Part shown: one piece after another, positions 32,334 to 41,746 of the stretch
Layout: each line of letters starts with the position of its first letter
How positions within the stretch are numbered: the stretch's first letter is position 1
Source: Rubrivivax sp. SCN 71-131
GTDB lineage: Bacteria; Pseudomonadota; Gammaproteobacteria; Burkholderiales; Burkholderiaceae_C
Length of the DNA: 64,000 bases
Reading direction: 5' to 3'
NCBI GenBank assembly: GCA_001724995.1
Contig: MEFD01000029.1
Location: forward strand, 1 to 64,000
Made by a program: the position numbers and the translations under genes
Notes under the pieces: generated by a model
Database searches by the model: none
The model's input: only the letters and a program-made list of their open reading frames with translations
Told to the model about the DNA's origin: nothing

Positions 32334-33203
32334 TCAATCGAAGCTGGGCAAGATCTGCTGGCGCAGGCTCGAGAGTGCATGCTCGTAGTCCGGGATCACC
32401 GAGCGCACCACCTCCCAGAACGCCGGGCTGTGGTTCATCTCGCGCAGGTGCGCGAGTTCGTGCGTCACCACGTAGTCGATCACCGGCAACGCGAAGTGCA
32501 CCAGCCGCCAGTGCAGCCGGATCGAGCCGTCGGCGCTGGCGCTGCCCCAGCGCGTCGTCGCCGAGCTGAGCGTGATGCGCCGCACCTGCACCCCCAGTCG
32601 CGGCGCGAAATGCGCGCAGCGCTCCTCGAACACGCGCCGCGCCTGGCGCTGCAGCCAGCCCTGCACGAGATCGCGCATCTGCGCCTGCGTCGCCTGCTGC
32701 GGCAGGCCCAGGTGCAGCGTCAGCCGCGGCATGCCGGGCAGCGTGCCGTCGGCGCCATGCAGCACGGCGCCGCTGCAGCGCGGGTCCAGCAGCAGGATCA
32801 CCGCCTCGCCGAGGAAGGGCAGTTGCGCGCCTTCGCGCCATTCGATGCGCGCGGCCTGCATGCGGCGCGACCGCTCCGCCTGATCGTGCAGCTTGCGCAG
32901 GATCCAGGCTTCCTTCTCGCGCAGCGCGGATTCGACTTCGCCCAGCCCGACCCAGCGCGGCGCGCTCACGCTCAGACCCTCGGCGCCGACAACGAAGCCG
33001 ATGCTGCGCCGACGCCCGCGCCGCAGTTCGTAATGGACGAGTTGGCCCGCGAGGGCGATGCGCCGCTGCGCGCGCGGGTGCATGAAGGTCGGCGGCATCG
33101 CCGCAGGCGGCAACCGACCCGCGGGCGGCTCCTTCAGGGAGAGCCCCGCGTCGTCGAACAGCGAGAGCTGCGCGGGCAAGCCGGCTGCGCTGCGTGGCGG
33201 CAT
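32334..33203 (-). CDS. YgjP-like (DUF45) zinc metallopeptidase
   Basis: A 289-residue protein of the M48-related YgjP family. The zinc motif HELAH occurs in VVTHELAHLREMNHSPAFW, with the third ligand probably His in NHSPAF, and the family block SSATTRWGS precedes it. The N-terminal 45 residues are a low-complexity extension. It is probably a cytosolic protease-like protein of unknown substrate. A TAGAAT hexamer (33217-33212) ends eight bases before the ATG with no ribosome site, hinting at a leaderless mRNA. The GmhB-like gene ends 40 bp upstream. Confidence 0.85.
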   Translation of the reverse strand: MPPRSAAGLPAQLSLFDDAGLSLKEPPAGRLPPAAMPPTFMHPRAQRRIALAGQLVHYELRRGRRRSIGFVVGAEGLSVSAPRWVGLGEVESALREKEAWILRKLHDQAERSRRMQAARIEWREGAQLPFLGEAVILLLDPRCSGAVLHGADGTLPGMPRLTLHLGLPQQATQAQMRDLVQGWLQRQARRVFEERCAHFAPRLGVQVRRITLSSATTRWGSASADGSIRLHWRLVHFALPVIDYVVTHELAHLREMNHSPAFWEVVRSVIPDYEHALSSLRQQILPSFD

Positions 33204-33243
33204 GAAGCGCTATTCTAGGATCGCAGCCGCGCGCTGCGCGCGA

Positions 33244-33879
33244 TCAGAGCAGGGCGCCGGCCTCCGAATCGGTCTGGTGATTGCGTCGCAACAGGTGTTC
33301 GGCGAAGGCCTGCAGGCTCTCGTGCGTCGTGGTCGTGGGCACCATGGCCAGGGCGTGCTGCAGCATGGCCTCGTTCATGCCGGCAGCGCGCCCGCTCAGC
33401 ACCAAGTGTGGCGGGCAGCCGGCGGCCTGTGCCGCCTGCAGGTCACGCAGCGTGTCGCAGACCATCGGCACGCTGGCGAGGTCGACGCCCCAGCGGCGGC
33501 CGATGTCCTGCATCATGCCCGGCAGCGGCTTGCGGCACTCGCAGTCCTCCTCCGGCGCATGCGGGCAGAAGAAGACGGCGTCGATGCGTCCGCCCAGGGC
33601 CGCGACCTGACGATTCATGTGCGCGTGCACGGCGTTGAGGGTCGCCATGTCGATCAGGCCGCGGCCGATGCCCGCCTGGTTGGTGGCCACCACCGCATGC
33701 CAGCCGGCGTGGTTGAGCTGCGCCAGCGCCTCCAGCGCACCGGGAATCGGCACCCAGTCCTGCGGCGACTTGACGTGGTCTTCGCGGTACGCGTTGAGGA
33801 CGCCGTCGCGCCCGTAGATGACGAGCTTGGGCGCATGGGTGGGGCCGGCCCCGCGGGCATGGGCGGGGGCGGATCGCAT
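33244..33879 (-). CDS. GmhB-like HAD phosphatase with nucleophilic Asp replaced by Gly
   Basis: A 211-residue HAD-superfamily protein that aligns with D-glycero-D-manno-heptose 1,7-bisphosphate 7-phosphatase. It keeps the zinc loop CPHAPEEDCECRKP, motif II Thr in VVATNQAG and the acidic motif near MVCDTLRD. In motif I, however, the usual DRDG reads GRDG: Gly23 (codon GGG at 33813-33811) stands where the Asp nucleophile should be, while the acid/base Asp25 remains. Activity by the normal phospho-Asp route seems lost or changed. Its start overlaps the glyS stop by one base (TGATG). The glyQ-glyS-gmhB order is common in Burkholderiales. Confidence 0.87.
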   Translation of the reverse strand: MRSAPAHARGAGPTHAPKLVIYGRDGVLNAYREDHVKSPQDWVPIPGALEALAQLNHAGWHAVVATNQAGIGRGLIDMATLNAVHAHMNRQVAALGGRIDAVFFCPHAPEEDCECRKPLPGMMQDIGRRWGVDLASVPMVCDTLRDLQAAQAAGCPPHLVLSGRAAGMNEAMLQHALAMVPTTTTHESLQAFAEHLLRRNHQTDSEAGALL

Positions 33880-36035
33880 CACGACACCAGCCGGGCGAGG
33901 TCGGCGACGCGATTCATCGCCGCGTGCAAGGCCTGCAGCAGCGCCAGGCGGTTGGCGCGCAGCGCCGGGTCGTCGACGTTGACCATGACCTCGTCGAAGA
34001 AGGCATCCACGGGCGCGCGCAGCGCCGCCAGCGTCTGCAGCGACGCGGTGAAGTCGCCGCGCGCGAAGGCGGCATCGGCCCGCGGGCCGACCTCGGCCAG
34101 CGCCGCGGCCAGCGCCTGCTCGGCGCGCTCGTGCAGCAAGGCGGGCTCGAGCGCCACCTGGGCTGCTGCCTCGCTCTTCTTCAGGATGTTGGCGACGCGC
34201 TTGTTGGCCGCGGCCAGCGCCTGCGCTTCGGGCAGCGCGGCGAAGGCGCGCACCGCGGCCAGGCGCTGCGGCAGCGTGGCCCAGTGGTCCGGGCGCAGCG
34301 CCACCACGGCGTCGACCTCGTGGGCGCTGTAGCCCGCGTCCAGTTCGCGCAGGTAGCCCACGAGCCGCTCGTAGAGGAAGTGCATGACCTCGGCCTGGGC
34401 CTGGCCGTGGCCGGCCGGGAAGGCGTGAAAGGCGGCCGACACCAGCGCCGGCAGGCCCAGCGGCAGCCCCCGCTCGACCAGCATGCGCGTGATGCCCAGC
34501 GCGTGCCGTCGCAGCGCGAACGGGTCCTTGTCACCGCTGGGCCGCTGGCCGATGCCGAAGAGGCCGGCCAGGGTCTCGAGCTTGTCGGCCAGGGCGACGA
34601 CCAGGCCGGCCTCGCCGCGCGGCAGCGCGTCACCGGCGAAGCGCGGCTTGTAGTGATCCTCGACCGCAAGGGCGACGGCTTCGTGCTCGCCGTCGTGGCG
34701 CGCGTAGTAGCCGCCCATGACCCCCTGCAGTTCGGGGAACTCGCCCACCATGCCGGTCACCAGGTCGGCCTTGGCGAGCAGGGCCGCGCGGTCGGCCTGC
34801 GCGGCCAGGGCCGGGCCGCCGAGCTGTTCGCCAAGGCGCCGCGCAACCGCGCGCACGCGCTCGCTGCGCTCGCCCTGCGTGCCCAGCCTGCCGTGGTAGA
34901 CGACCTTGGCCAGCTGCGGCACGCGCGACTCGAGCGTGTGCTTGCGGTCCTGGTCGAAGAAGAACTTGGCGTCGGCCAGGCGCGGACGCACGACGCGCTC
35001 GTTGCCGCCGATCACGCGCGAAGGATCGGCGGGGTCGATGTTGCTGACGACGAGGAAGCGCTCGGTCAGCCGCCCGCCGCCGTCCAGCAGCGGGAAGTAC
35101 TTCTGGTTCGCCTTCATCGTCAGGATCAGGCATTCCTGCGGCACCGCGAGGAACTCCGGCTCGAAGCGGCAGAGCAGCACCTTGGGGCGCTCGACCAGCG
35201 CCGTCACTTCGTCGAGCAGGGCGTCGTCGTCGATGGGCTCGAGGCCCTCGCGGCCGGCGACCTCCGACAGCTGGCGCACGATCTCGGCACGGCGCGCGTC
35301 GAAGCCGGCAATCACCGCGCCTTCGTCCCGCAACTGCTGCGCGTAGCCGTCGGCGTCCTGCAGCGTGATCTCGGGTCGCGCGGCCTCGAAGCGGTGGCCT
35401 TGCGTCGTACGCCCCGACGTGAGACCGAGCGCGCGCACCGGCACGACCTCGCTGCCGTGCAGGGCGACGAGCCCATGCGCCGGGCGCACGAAGTTCACGC
35501 TCGTCCAGCCGGGCTGGAAGTCCGGCCCCTCGCCGCGCTCGAGCTGGTACTGCATGAGCTTGGGGATGGGGAGCTTGGCGATTGCATCCAGCACGAACCC
35601 TTCGAGCGCGACGTGCAGACTCGAACCTGCTGCCAGTCCCGGGTCGTGCTTGACGACGTCCTTGCCGTCTTCGACCACGTTGAACAGGCGCCGCTCCCTA
35701 TAGAGGGACTCGATACTGACGCCTTCACTGTAGAGCGAGCGAATGCGCTTTTCCAATGCTGCAGTTGGCGACCCGTCCTTGTAGGCCACAGCGACAGGCA
35801 TCAACGTCCTCGGAGGAAGCGGACGAGGTTGTGAGTCGCTCCGAACGTGTGAGATGTGCGCCGCAAGCCGCCTGGGCGTTGCGAACGTCGTCACCTCACT
35901 TCCTGGCTCCAGGAAATCGTTCAACTGCAGCCCTTCCTGCAGCTTGCTTGCAAACGCGTCGCCCAGGGCGCGCAGCGCCTTGGGCGGAAGTTCCTCGACG
36001 AGCAGCTCGACGAGCAGGTTCTTCACGTCGTTCAT
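33879..36035 (-). CDS. glyS: Glycyl-tRNA synthetase beta subunit
   Basis: A 718-residue beta subunit of the bacterial alpha2beta2 glycyl-tRNA synthetase, which supplies tRNA recognition. Family features include the start LLVELLVEELPPKAL, the TMKANQKYFPL block, and C-terminal anticodon-binding helices (KRVANILKK). It begins three bases after glyQ stops and its stop overlaps the GmhB-like gene start. Confidence 0.97.
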   Translation of the reverse strand: MNDVKNLLVELLVEELPPKALRALGDAFASKLQEGLQLNDFLEPGSEVTTFATPRRLAAHISHVRSDSQPRPLPPRTLMPVAVAYKDGSPTAALEKRIRSLYSEGVSIESLYRERRLFNVVEDGKDVVKHDPGLAAGSSLHVALEGFVLDAIAKLPIPKLMQYQLERGEGPDFQPGWTSVNFVRPAHGLVALHGSEVVPVRALGLTSGRTTQGHRFEAARPEITLQDADGYAQQLRDEGAVIAGFDARRAEIVRQLSEVAGREGLEPIDDDALLDEVTALVERPKVLLCRFEPEFLAVPQECLILTMKANQKYFPLLDGGGRLTERFLVVSNIDPADPSRVIGGNERVVRPRLADAKFFFDQDRKHTLESRVPQLAKVVYHGRLGTQGERSERVRAVARRLGEQLGGPALAAQADRAALLAKADLVTGMVGEFPELQGVMGGYYARHDGEHEAVALAVEDHYKPRFAGDALPRGEAGLVVALADKLETLAGLFGIGQRPSGDKDPFALRRHALGITRMLVERGLPLGLPALVSAAFHAFPAGHGQAQAEVMHFLYERLVGYLRELDAGYSAHEVDAVVALRPDHWATLPQRLAAVRAFAALPEAQALAAANKRVANILKKSEAAAQVALEPALLHERAEQALAAALAEVGPRADAAFARGDFTASLQTLAALRAPVDAFFDEVMVNVDDPALRANRLALLQALHAAMNRVADLARLVS

Positions 36036-36038
36036 GGC

Positions 36039-36995
36039 CTACGCCGCCTTCGCGCTGGCTTGCCGGGCGGCCTGCTCGGCCAGGCGCGCGCTCACCTCGT
36101 CGGCCCATGCGCGCGGCGCCATCGGGAACCCCAGGCGCGCGCGGCTCTCGAGGTAGCTTTGCGCGACGCTGCGCGCGAGGTTGCGGATGCGGCCGATGTA
36201 GGCGGCGCGCTCGGTGACGCTGATGGCGCCGCGCGCGTCGAGCAGGTTGAAGGTGTGCGCGGCCTTCAGCACCTGCTCATACGCCGGCAACGCGAGCTGG
36301 CGCTGCATCAGGTGCTGCGCCTGGCGCTCGTGCGCGGCGAAGGCCTGCAGCAGGAAGTCGACGTCGCTCTCCTCGAAGTTGTAGCGGCTCTGCTCGACCT
36401 CGTTCTGGTGGTAGACGTCGCGGTACAGCAGCCGGCCCCCGGCGTCGTCCTGCGTCCACACCAGGTCGTAGACGTTCTCCACGCCCTGCAGGTACATCGC
36501 CAGGCGCTCCAGGCCGTAGGTGATCTCGCCCGTGACGGGCTTGCATTCGATGCCGCCGACCTGCTGGAAGTAGGTGAACTGCGTCACCTCCATGCCGTTG
36601 AGCCACACCTCCCATCCGAGGCCCCAGGCGCCGAGCGTCGGGTTCTCCCAGTCGTCCTCGACGAAGCGCACGTCGTTGCTCTTCAGGTCGAAGCCCAGCG
36701 CCCGCAGGCTGTCGAGGTAGAGGTCCAGGATGTTCGCCGGCGCGGGCTTGAGCACCACCTGGTACTGGTAGTAGTGCTGCAGGCGGTTGGGGTTGTCGCC
36801 GTAGCGTCCGTCCTTGGGGCGGCGGCTGGGCTGCACGTAGGCCGCCTTCCAGGGCTCGGGGCCGATGGCGCGCAGGAAGGTCGCGGTATGGCTGGTGCCG
36901 GCGCCCACCTCCATGTCGTAGGGCTGCAGCAGCGCGCAGCCCTGGGCGCCCCAGTAGGCCTGCAGCTGCAGGATGATCTGTTGAAAGGTCAGCAT
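36039..36995 (-). CDS. glyQ: Glycyl-tRNA synthetase alpha subunit
   Basis: A 318-residue class II catalytic subunit joining glycine to tRNA-Gly. The family start [19 protein letters not shown], motif 2-like [14 protein letters not shown] and the [17 protein letters not shown] block are all present. First gene of a glyQ-glyS-gmhB operon; an 84-bp divergent region separates it from the BASS-type transporter gene. Confidence 0.97.
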   Translation of the reverse strand: MLTFQQIILQLQAYWGAQGCALLQPYDMEVGAGTSHTATFLRAIGPEPWKAAYVQPSRRPKDGRYGDNPNRLQHYYQYQVVLKPAPANILDLYLDSLRALGFDLKSNDVRFVEDDWENPTLGAWGLGWEVWLNGMEVTQFTYFQQVGGIECKPVTGEITYGLERLAMYLQGVENVYDLVWTQDDAGGRLLYRDVYHQNEVEQSRYNFEESDVDFLLQAFAAHERQAQHLMQRQLALPAYEQVLKAAHTFNLLDARGAISVTERAAYIGRIRNLARSVAQSYLESRARLGFPMAPRAWADEVSARLAEQAARQASAKAA

Positions 36996-37079
36996 GAGCC
37001 GGAAAGCGGGCCGCGCACGGCGAAAACGCTGGATTTTACGGGGCGCGACTCGCGCGCGGCCCGGTTAGCCTCGCGCCCC

Positions 37080-37955
37080 ATGAGCGCCACCCAAGCCATC
37101 CTGAGCCTCGTGCTGGCGACGATGGTATTCTCGGTCGCGCTGGATCTGCGCGTCGCCGACTTCCGCGCCGTGGCGCGCACGCCGCGCGCGGTGATCGCCG
37201 GTCTCGTGCCGCAGTTCCTGCTGCTGCCGCTGGCGACCTGGGGCGCGACCCTGGTGCTGGATCTGCCGCCCAACATCGAGGCCGCGGCGATCCTCGTCGC
37301 CGCCTGCCCGGGCGGGGCGCTCTCCAACGTCGTCACCCACCTCGGGCGCGGCAACACGGCGCTGTCGGTCAGCATCTCGGCGGCGGCCAGCGTGCTGGCG
37401 ATCGTGCTGACGCCGCTGAACTTCACCTGGATGGTGAGCACCAACCCGGCCACCGCGGGCTGGCTGCGCCAGCTCTCGATCGACGCCTCGGACATCTGGA
37501 TCAGCCTGGTCGTGCTGCTGGCGCTGCCGATGATCCTCGGCATGGCCTGCGCGCAGCGCTTCCCGCAGGCCACGGCGCGCATCCGCAAGCCGCTGGCACG
37601 CGCCTCGGTGGGCGCGCTGCTGCTCTTCATCGCCGCGGGCCTGGTGCGCGACCGCCACCTGCTGACCGCAGCGCTGCTGCCGCAGCTGGGCCTCGTCGCC
37701 GGCCAGAACGCGCTCGGCCTGGCGCTGGGCTGGCTGGGCGCCAGTGCCTTCGGCGCCCGCGGGCGCGACCGCCGCGCCATCACCATCGAGGGCGGCATGC
37801 AGAACTCCGGCCTCGCCCTGGGCATCATCGCCGTGCAGTTCAACGCGGACCTGGGCATGGTGATCATCGCCAGCCTCTGGGGCATCTGGCACATCGTCTC
37901 CGGGCTCACGCTCGTGGCCCTCTGGCGACGGCTGGACGCGCGCGCCGACGCCTGA
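37080..37955 (+). CDS. Bile acid:sodium symporter (BASS/SBF) family transporter
   Basis: A 291-residue protein with eight to ten transmembrane segments. SBF-family features are ACPGGALSNVVTHLGRGN (sodium/substrate region) and the EGGMQNSGLAL motif near the C-terminus. Bacterial members carry organic anions such as pantoate, 2-keto acids or sterols; the substrate cannot be chosen here. It stands alone, divergent from glyQ and convergent with lnt. Confidence 0.88.
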   Translation: MSATQAILSLVLATMVFSVALDLRVADFRAVARTPRAVIAGLVPQFLLLPLATWGATLVLDLPPNIEAAAILVAACPGGALSNVVTHLGRGNTALSVSISAAASVLAIVLTPLNFTWMVSTNPATAGWLRQLSIDASDIWISLVVLLALPMILGMACAQRFPQATARIRKPLARASVGALLLFIAAGLVRDRHLLTAALLPQLGLVAGQNALGLALGWLGASAFGARGRDRRAITIEGGMQNSGLALGIIAVQFNADLGMVIIASLWGIWHIVSGLTLVALWRRLDARADA

Positions 37956-37980
37956 AGCGCAGCCGCGCCGCGCCGCGCCC

Positions 37981-39537
37981 TCAGCGCAGGGCCGGCCGGC
38001 GCCGCGCGAACACCGCGATCACCAGCGCGCCCGCCCCGAGCAGCGGCCACAGCCCCAGGCGCGAGGCCCAGCGCGCGTACGGCGTCAGTCCGTGGCGACC
38101 ATGCACGCGGCCGTCGAGCACGCCCTCGGCAAACGCCGGCCATTGCGCGGCGACTCGGCCGCGATGGTCGATCACCGCGGTGGCGCCGGTATTGGTGGCG
38201 CGAATCATCGGCAGCTGGAACTCGAGCGCGCGCAGGCGCGAGATCGCCAGGTGCTGCGCCACCGCGATGGTGTCGCCGAACCAGCCGATGTTGCTGAGGT
38301 TGACGAGCAGCGTGGGCGCTTGCGCGGGGTCGGCGAAGCGGCGCGCCAGCTCCTCGCCGAACAGATCCTCGTAGCAGATGTTGGGGGCGGCGCGCTCGAC
38401 GCCGGTGGCCGCATCGCCGATGACCAGCGAGGCCTGCGCCACCGCGCCGCGGTCGAAGTCGCCCAGCGGGATCTGCATGCGCTCGGTGAACCAGCGAAAG
38501 CCCGCCGGGACGAATTCACCGAAGGGCACGAGGTGGTGCTTGTCGTAGCGGTAGCGGCCCTCGGGCAGCACTGCCGCCTGCGCCGACAAGCCGATCACCG
38601 AATTCGTGTAGCCGCGTCCGTAGTCACCCAGCGGCACGCCGACGAGCGCCGCCTGCGGCGAATCCGCGAAGCGCCGCTGCAGCGCGGCCAGGTAGCCCGG
38701 CGCGAAGTCCTCCAGCTGCGTCGGCAGCAGTGGCACGGCGGTTTCCGGCGCGACGACGAGGTCGGCCGTCGAGGCCAGGAGTCGCGTCGCCACCCATTGC
38801 AGCGTGGCGGGCAGGCGCGCCACGGCGAACTTCTCGTCCTGCGCCACGTTGGGCTGCAGCAGCTGCACCGACAGCTCGCGCCCGGCGCGCGTGTGCTCGC
38901 CCGGCCCGAGGAGCGTCAGCACCAGCAGCGTGCCGAACACGCCGGCCAGCCCGGCCACGCGCCACGCCCCGCGCGCGCGCAGGGCCCGCAGCAGCATCGC
39001 CGCGAGCGCCGCCAGCGCCGCCCCCATGCCGTAGACACCGAGCCAGGGCGCCAGGGCCGCCAGCGGCCCATCGAGCTGCGCGTAGCCGCTGGCCACCCAG
39101 GGGAATCCGGTGAAGAGCGTGCCGCGCGCCAGTTCCGCCAGCAGCCAGCACGCGGCAAAGAGCAGGATGTCGGCCGCACCGCCACGCCGCCAGCGCCGCC
39201 AGGCCGCGGCCGCGAGCGCCAGGTCGAGCGAAAGCACCGCAGCCAGCAGCGCCACCGCAGCGGCCGCCAGCCAGGCCGGCAGGTGGCCGTAGCGGTGCAT
39301 GCTGACGAACAGCCACCAGGTTCCAGCCGCGAGCCAGGCGCTGCCGAAGCACCAGGCCAGCCAGGCGGCGCGGCGCGGCCCCTCGGCCAGGTCGAGCCGC
39401 CAAATCAGCAGCGCCACGGCCAGCAGCGGCAACGCCCACAGCGCGGTGTGCACGAAGGCCAGCGTCTGCACCGCCCCGAGAAGCGTGATCGCAAGCGTCT
39501 CCCGCGCCCGCGCACGCGGCGCCAGGGTGCGCGACAT
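37981..39537 (-). CDS. lnt: Apolipoprotein N-acyltransferase
   Basis: A 518-residue inner-membrane enzyme that adds the third acyl chain to lipoproteins. N-terminal hydrophobic helices (about 15-210) precede a nitrilase-like periplasmic domain with the triad Glu265 (APETAVP), Lys333 (KHHLVPFGE) and Cys388 (NICYEDLF). The start overlaps the corC stop by one base, and the corC-lnt pair is a widely conserved order. A final helix near 495-510 anchors the C-terminus. Confidence 0.95.
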   Translation of the reverse strand: MSRTLAPRARARETLAITLLGAVQTLAFVHTALWALPLLAVALLIWRLDLAEGPRRAAWLAWCFGSAWLAAGTWWLFVSMHRYGHLPAWLAAAAVALLAAVLSLDLALAAAAWRRWRRGGAADILLFAACWLLAELARGTLFTGFPWVASGYAQLDGPLAALAPWLGVYGMGAALAALAAMLLRALRARGAWRVAGLAGVFGTLLVLTLLGPGEHTRAGRELSVQLLQPNVAQDEKFAVARLPATLQWVATRLLASTADLVVAPETAVPLLPTQLEDFAPGYLAALQRRFADSPQAALVGVPLGDYGRGYTNSVIGLSAQAAVLPEGRYRYDKHHLVPFGEFVPAGFRWFTERMQIPLGDFDRGAVAQASLVIGDAATGVERAAPNICYEDLFGEELARRFADPAQAPTLLVNLSNIGWFGDTIAVAQHLAISRLRALEFQLPMIRATNTGATAVIDHRGRVAAQWPAFAEGVLDGRVHGRHGLTPYARWASRLGLWPLLGAGALVIAVFARRRPALR

Positions 39538-40424
39538 CAGCCGGTCGCGCCCTCGGACGCCTGGCCTGCATGGGCGCCGGGCAGCCGCTCGACGCGGAAC
39601 CAGCGCACCGCGCCGCCGCGCGTGAGCATCACCGTGAAGCGCAGTCCGCCGCAGTTCACGCTCTCGCCGCGGCGCGGCACGCGCCCGAACTCGTGCGCGA
39701 CCAGGCCGCCGATGGTGTCGAAATCGTCCTCGGGCAGCCGCAGCGAGAAGAAGTGGTTGACCGCCTCGATGTCGACGTCGCCGGCGACGCGATGGCTGCC
39801 GTCGGCCAGCGTGTAGATGCCGTGCTCGGCCTCGTCCTCGTCGAACTCGTCCTCGATGTCGCCGACGATCTGCTCCAGCACGTCCTCGATCGTCACCAGG
39901 CCCGCGGTGTTGCCGAACTCGTCGATGACGATCGCCAGGTGATTGCGGTTGGAGCGGAAGTCGCGCAGCAGTTCGTTCAGGCGCTTGCTCTCGGGCACGA
40001 ACACTGCCGGGCGCAGCAGCGTGCGCAGGTTCAGCATCGGCGAGCGCTGCAGCTTCAGCAAGTCCTTGGCGAGCAGGATGCCGATGACGTTCTCGCGCTG
40101 GCCCTCGTAGACCGGGAAGCGCGAGTGCGCGGTGCTGATGACCAGGCCCAGCAGCGTCTCGTAGCCGGCGTCGATGTCCAGCAGGTCCATGCGCGGCGCG
40201 GCCACCATGACGTCGCCGGCCGACAGATCGGCCATGCGCAGCACGCCTTCGAGCATGTGGCGCGACTCGGGCTCGATGAGCTCGCGCTGCTCGGCATCGG
40301 CCAGGGTCTTCAGCAGCTCGGCCTTGCTGTCGGGGCCCGGCGAGAGGTACTCGACCAGACGCTCGAAGAGGCCGCGCCGCTCGACGCCGGGCTCCGGCTG
40401 CCGTTCGGGGGGGGGGTCGGACAC
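39537..40424 (-). CDS. corC: CorC/HlyC-family CBS-domain protein, GTG start
   Basis: A 295-residue soluble protein with a CBS pair (about 70-195; DVMVAAPRMDLL, SRFPVYEG, VIDEFGNTAGLVTIEDVLEQIVG) and a C-terminal CorC/HlyC domain (GGLVAHEFGRVPRRGE). E. coli CorC (292 residues) is linked to Mg/Co efflux or lipoprotein processing with Lnt. GTG at 40424 gives the family length; an ATG 102 bp further upstream would lie above a TATTCT -10 hexamer (40453-40458). Codons 3-6 contain ten consecutive C residues, a possible slippage site. Confidence 0.92.
   Translation of the reverse strand: MSDPPPERQPEPGVERRGLFERLVEYLSPGPDSKAELLKTLADAEQRELIEPESRHMLEGVLRMADLSAGDVMVAAPRMDLLDIDAGYETLLGLVISTAHSRFPVYEGQRENVIGILLAKDLLKLQRSPMLNLRTLLRPAVFVPESKRLNELLRDFRSNRNHLAIVIDEFGNTAGLVTIEDVLEQIVGDIEDEFDEDEAEHGIYTLADGSHRVAGDVDIEAVNHFFSLRLPEDDFDTIGGLVAHEFGRVPRRGESVNCGGLRFTVMLTRGGAVRWFRVERLPGAHAGQASEGATG
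40407..40416. repeat. corC: Ten-base G/C homopolymer in the 5' end of corC
   Basis: Ten G on the plus strand, i.e. ten C in the corC coding strand (within GAC CCC CCC CCC GAA, codons 3-7). This is the longest homopolymer I noticed in the window. Gain or loss of one base would shift the frame right after initiation. Confidence 0.9.
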
Positions 40425-40452
40425 GGGGGACGTCGGCAGTGGGGTGCAGCCG

Positions 40453-40497
40453 AGAATACCCCAGACGCTTGACACGCCGAAGGGCTTGAACCACAGT
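40453..40497. promoter_or_regulatory. Divergent promoter region corC / COG0523 GTPase
   Basis: For the plus strand, TTGACA (40469-40474) is followed after 17 bp by CACAGT (40492-40497), 49 bp before the GTPase ATG. For the minus strand, TATTCT (40458-40453) could be the corC -10 with a weak -35. I see no convincing Zur-type palindrome. Confidence 0.45.
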
Positions 40498-40546
40498 CCG
40501 GCCCCCTCACATGACCGGGTCGGCACCCGGCATTCGAGACTGCACC

Positions 40547-41593
40547 ATGTCCAACGGCCTCATTCCTGCGACCATCCTCACCGGCTTTCTCGGCAGCGGC
40601 AAGACGACGCTGCTCAAGCGCGTGCTCTCCGAAGCCCACGGGCAGAGGATCGCGGTGATCGAGAACGAGTACGGCGAGGAGAACATCGACAACGACATCC
40701 TCGCCGTGGACACGCAGGAGCAGATCATCCAGATGAGCAACGGCTGCGTCTGCTGCACCATCCGCGAGGACCTGCGCAGCACGCTCACCGACCTGGCCGA
40801 GAAGCGCCGCAAGGGCGAGCTCGACTTCGACCGCGTGGTGATCGAGACCACCGGCCTGGCCGACCCCGGCCCGGTGGCGCAGACCTTCTTCATGGACGAT
40901 CTCGTCGCGGAGAGCTACCTGCTCGATTCGATCCTCACCCTGGTCGATGCCAAGCATGCCGACGGCCAGCTCGACACGCGCCAGGAGGCGCGTCGCCAGG
41001 TGGGTTTTGCCGACCAGATCTTCATCAGCAAGTCCGACCTGGTGGGCAAGGACGAGGTCGATGCGCTCGTGCACCGGCTCAAGCACATGAACCCGCGCGC
41101 GCCGCAGCGGCAGGTGCACTTCGGCGAGGTGCCGATCGCCGAGGTCTTCGACCTCAAGGGCTTCAACCTCAATGCCAAGCTTGACATCGACCCCGAGTTC
41201 CTGAGCGCGGAGGGCGGCGGACGCGGTCAGCACCACCATGACCATGACCATGCGCACGGCGAGCACTGCAACCACCCGCACCACCACGCCCACGACGACG
41301 ATGTGAAGAGCTTCGTCTTCAAATCGAGAAAGGCCTTCAACCCGGCCAAGCTAGAGGACTTTCTGGGCGCCATCGTGCAGGTCTACGGCCCCAAGATGCT
41401 GCGCTACAAGGGCGTGCTCTACATGAAGGGCAGCGACCGCAAGGTGGTCTTCCAGGGGGTGCACCAGATGATGGGCAGCGACCTGGGTCCGAAGTGGGCG
41501 CCGGGCGAGGAGAAGGGCAGCAAGATGGTCTTCATCGGCATCGACCTGCCGCGGGAGGTACTGATGCAGGGGCTCGAGCAATGCCTGGTCTGA
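40547..41593 (+). CDS. COG0523/CobW-family GTPase, putative zinc metallochaperone
   Basis: A 348-residue G3E GTPase. Walker A is GFLGSGKT (13-20), the metal-binding CxCC motif is Cys67-Val-Cys-Cys70, the base-recognition motif is SKSD (161-164), and a histidine-rich loop (229-249) holds 12 His. The C-terminal CobW domain follows. Such proteins deliver metal, mostly zinc, to client enzymes. ATG at 40547 (MSNGLIPATIL) is preferred over one 36 bp upstream because it gives the conserved start. dksA lies 153 bp downstream in the same direction; in several bacteria COG0523 genes are linked to DksA paralogues under zinc limitation. Confidence 0.92.
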   Translation: MSNGLIPATILTGFLGSGKTTLLKRVLSEAHGQRIAVIENEYGEENIDNDILAVDTQEQIIQMSNGCVCCTIREDLRSTLTDLAEKRRKGELDFDRVVIETTGLADPGPVAQTFFMDDLVAESYLLDSILTLVDAKHADGQLDTRQEARRQVGFADQIFISKSDLVGKDEVDALVHRLKHMNPRAPQRQVHFGEVPIAEVFDLKGFNLNAKLDIDPEFLSAEGGGRGQHHHDHDHAHGEHCNHPHHHAHDDDVKSFVFKSRKAFNPAKLEDFLGAIVQVYGPKMLRYKGVLYMKGSDRKVVFQGVHQMMGSDLGPKWAPGEEKGSKMVFIGIDLPREVLMQGLEQCLV

Positions 41594-41675
41594 GGCACCC
41601 CGTCCGCCGCGACGGGCTGGCGCGGATGGCTAGAATCCCCATCGCGGTACGGGTTTTCCCGGCCGAGCCACCGAT

Positions 41676-41709
41676 CTCGCGCTGCGCAGCCCTTGCGGCT
41701 GCGCGCGAG
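41676..41709 (+). other. Hairpin-forming leader before dksA
   Basis: CTCGCGC-TGC-GCAGCC and GGCTGCGCGCGAG can pair as a 13-bp stem with a 3-base bulge, 37 bases before the dksA start codon. There is no T-run, so it is not an evident terminator. It may influence translation or mark the end of the upstream transcript. Confidence 0.35.
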
Positions 41710-41746
41710 CCCGCCTGCCGTTGAACGAGGAGGCCAGGAGACTGCC

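Noticed and set aside
40425..40546. Zur box controlling the COG0523 GTPase
   Set aside because: No recognisable palindromic Zur-type site in the divergent region; only a plausible sigma70-type promoter.
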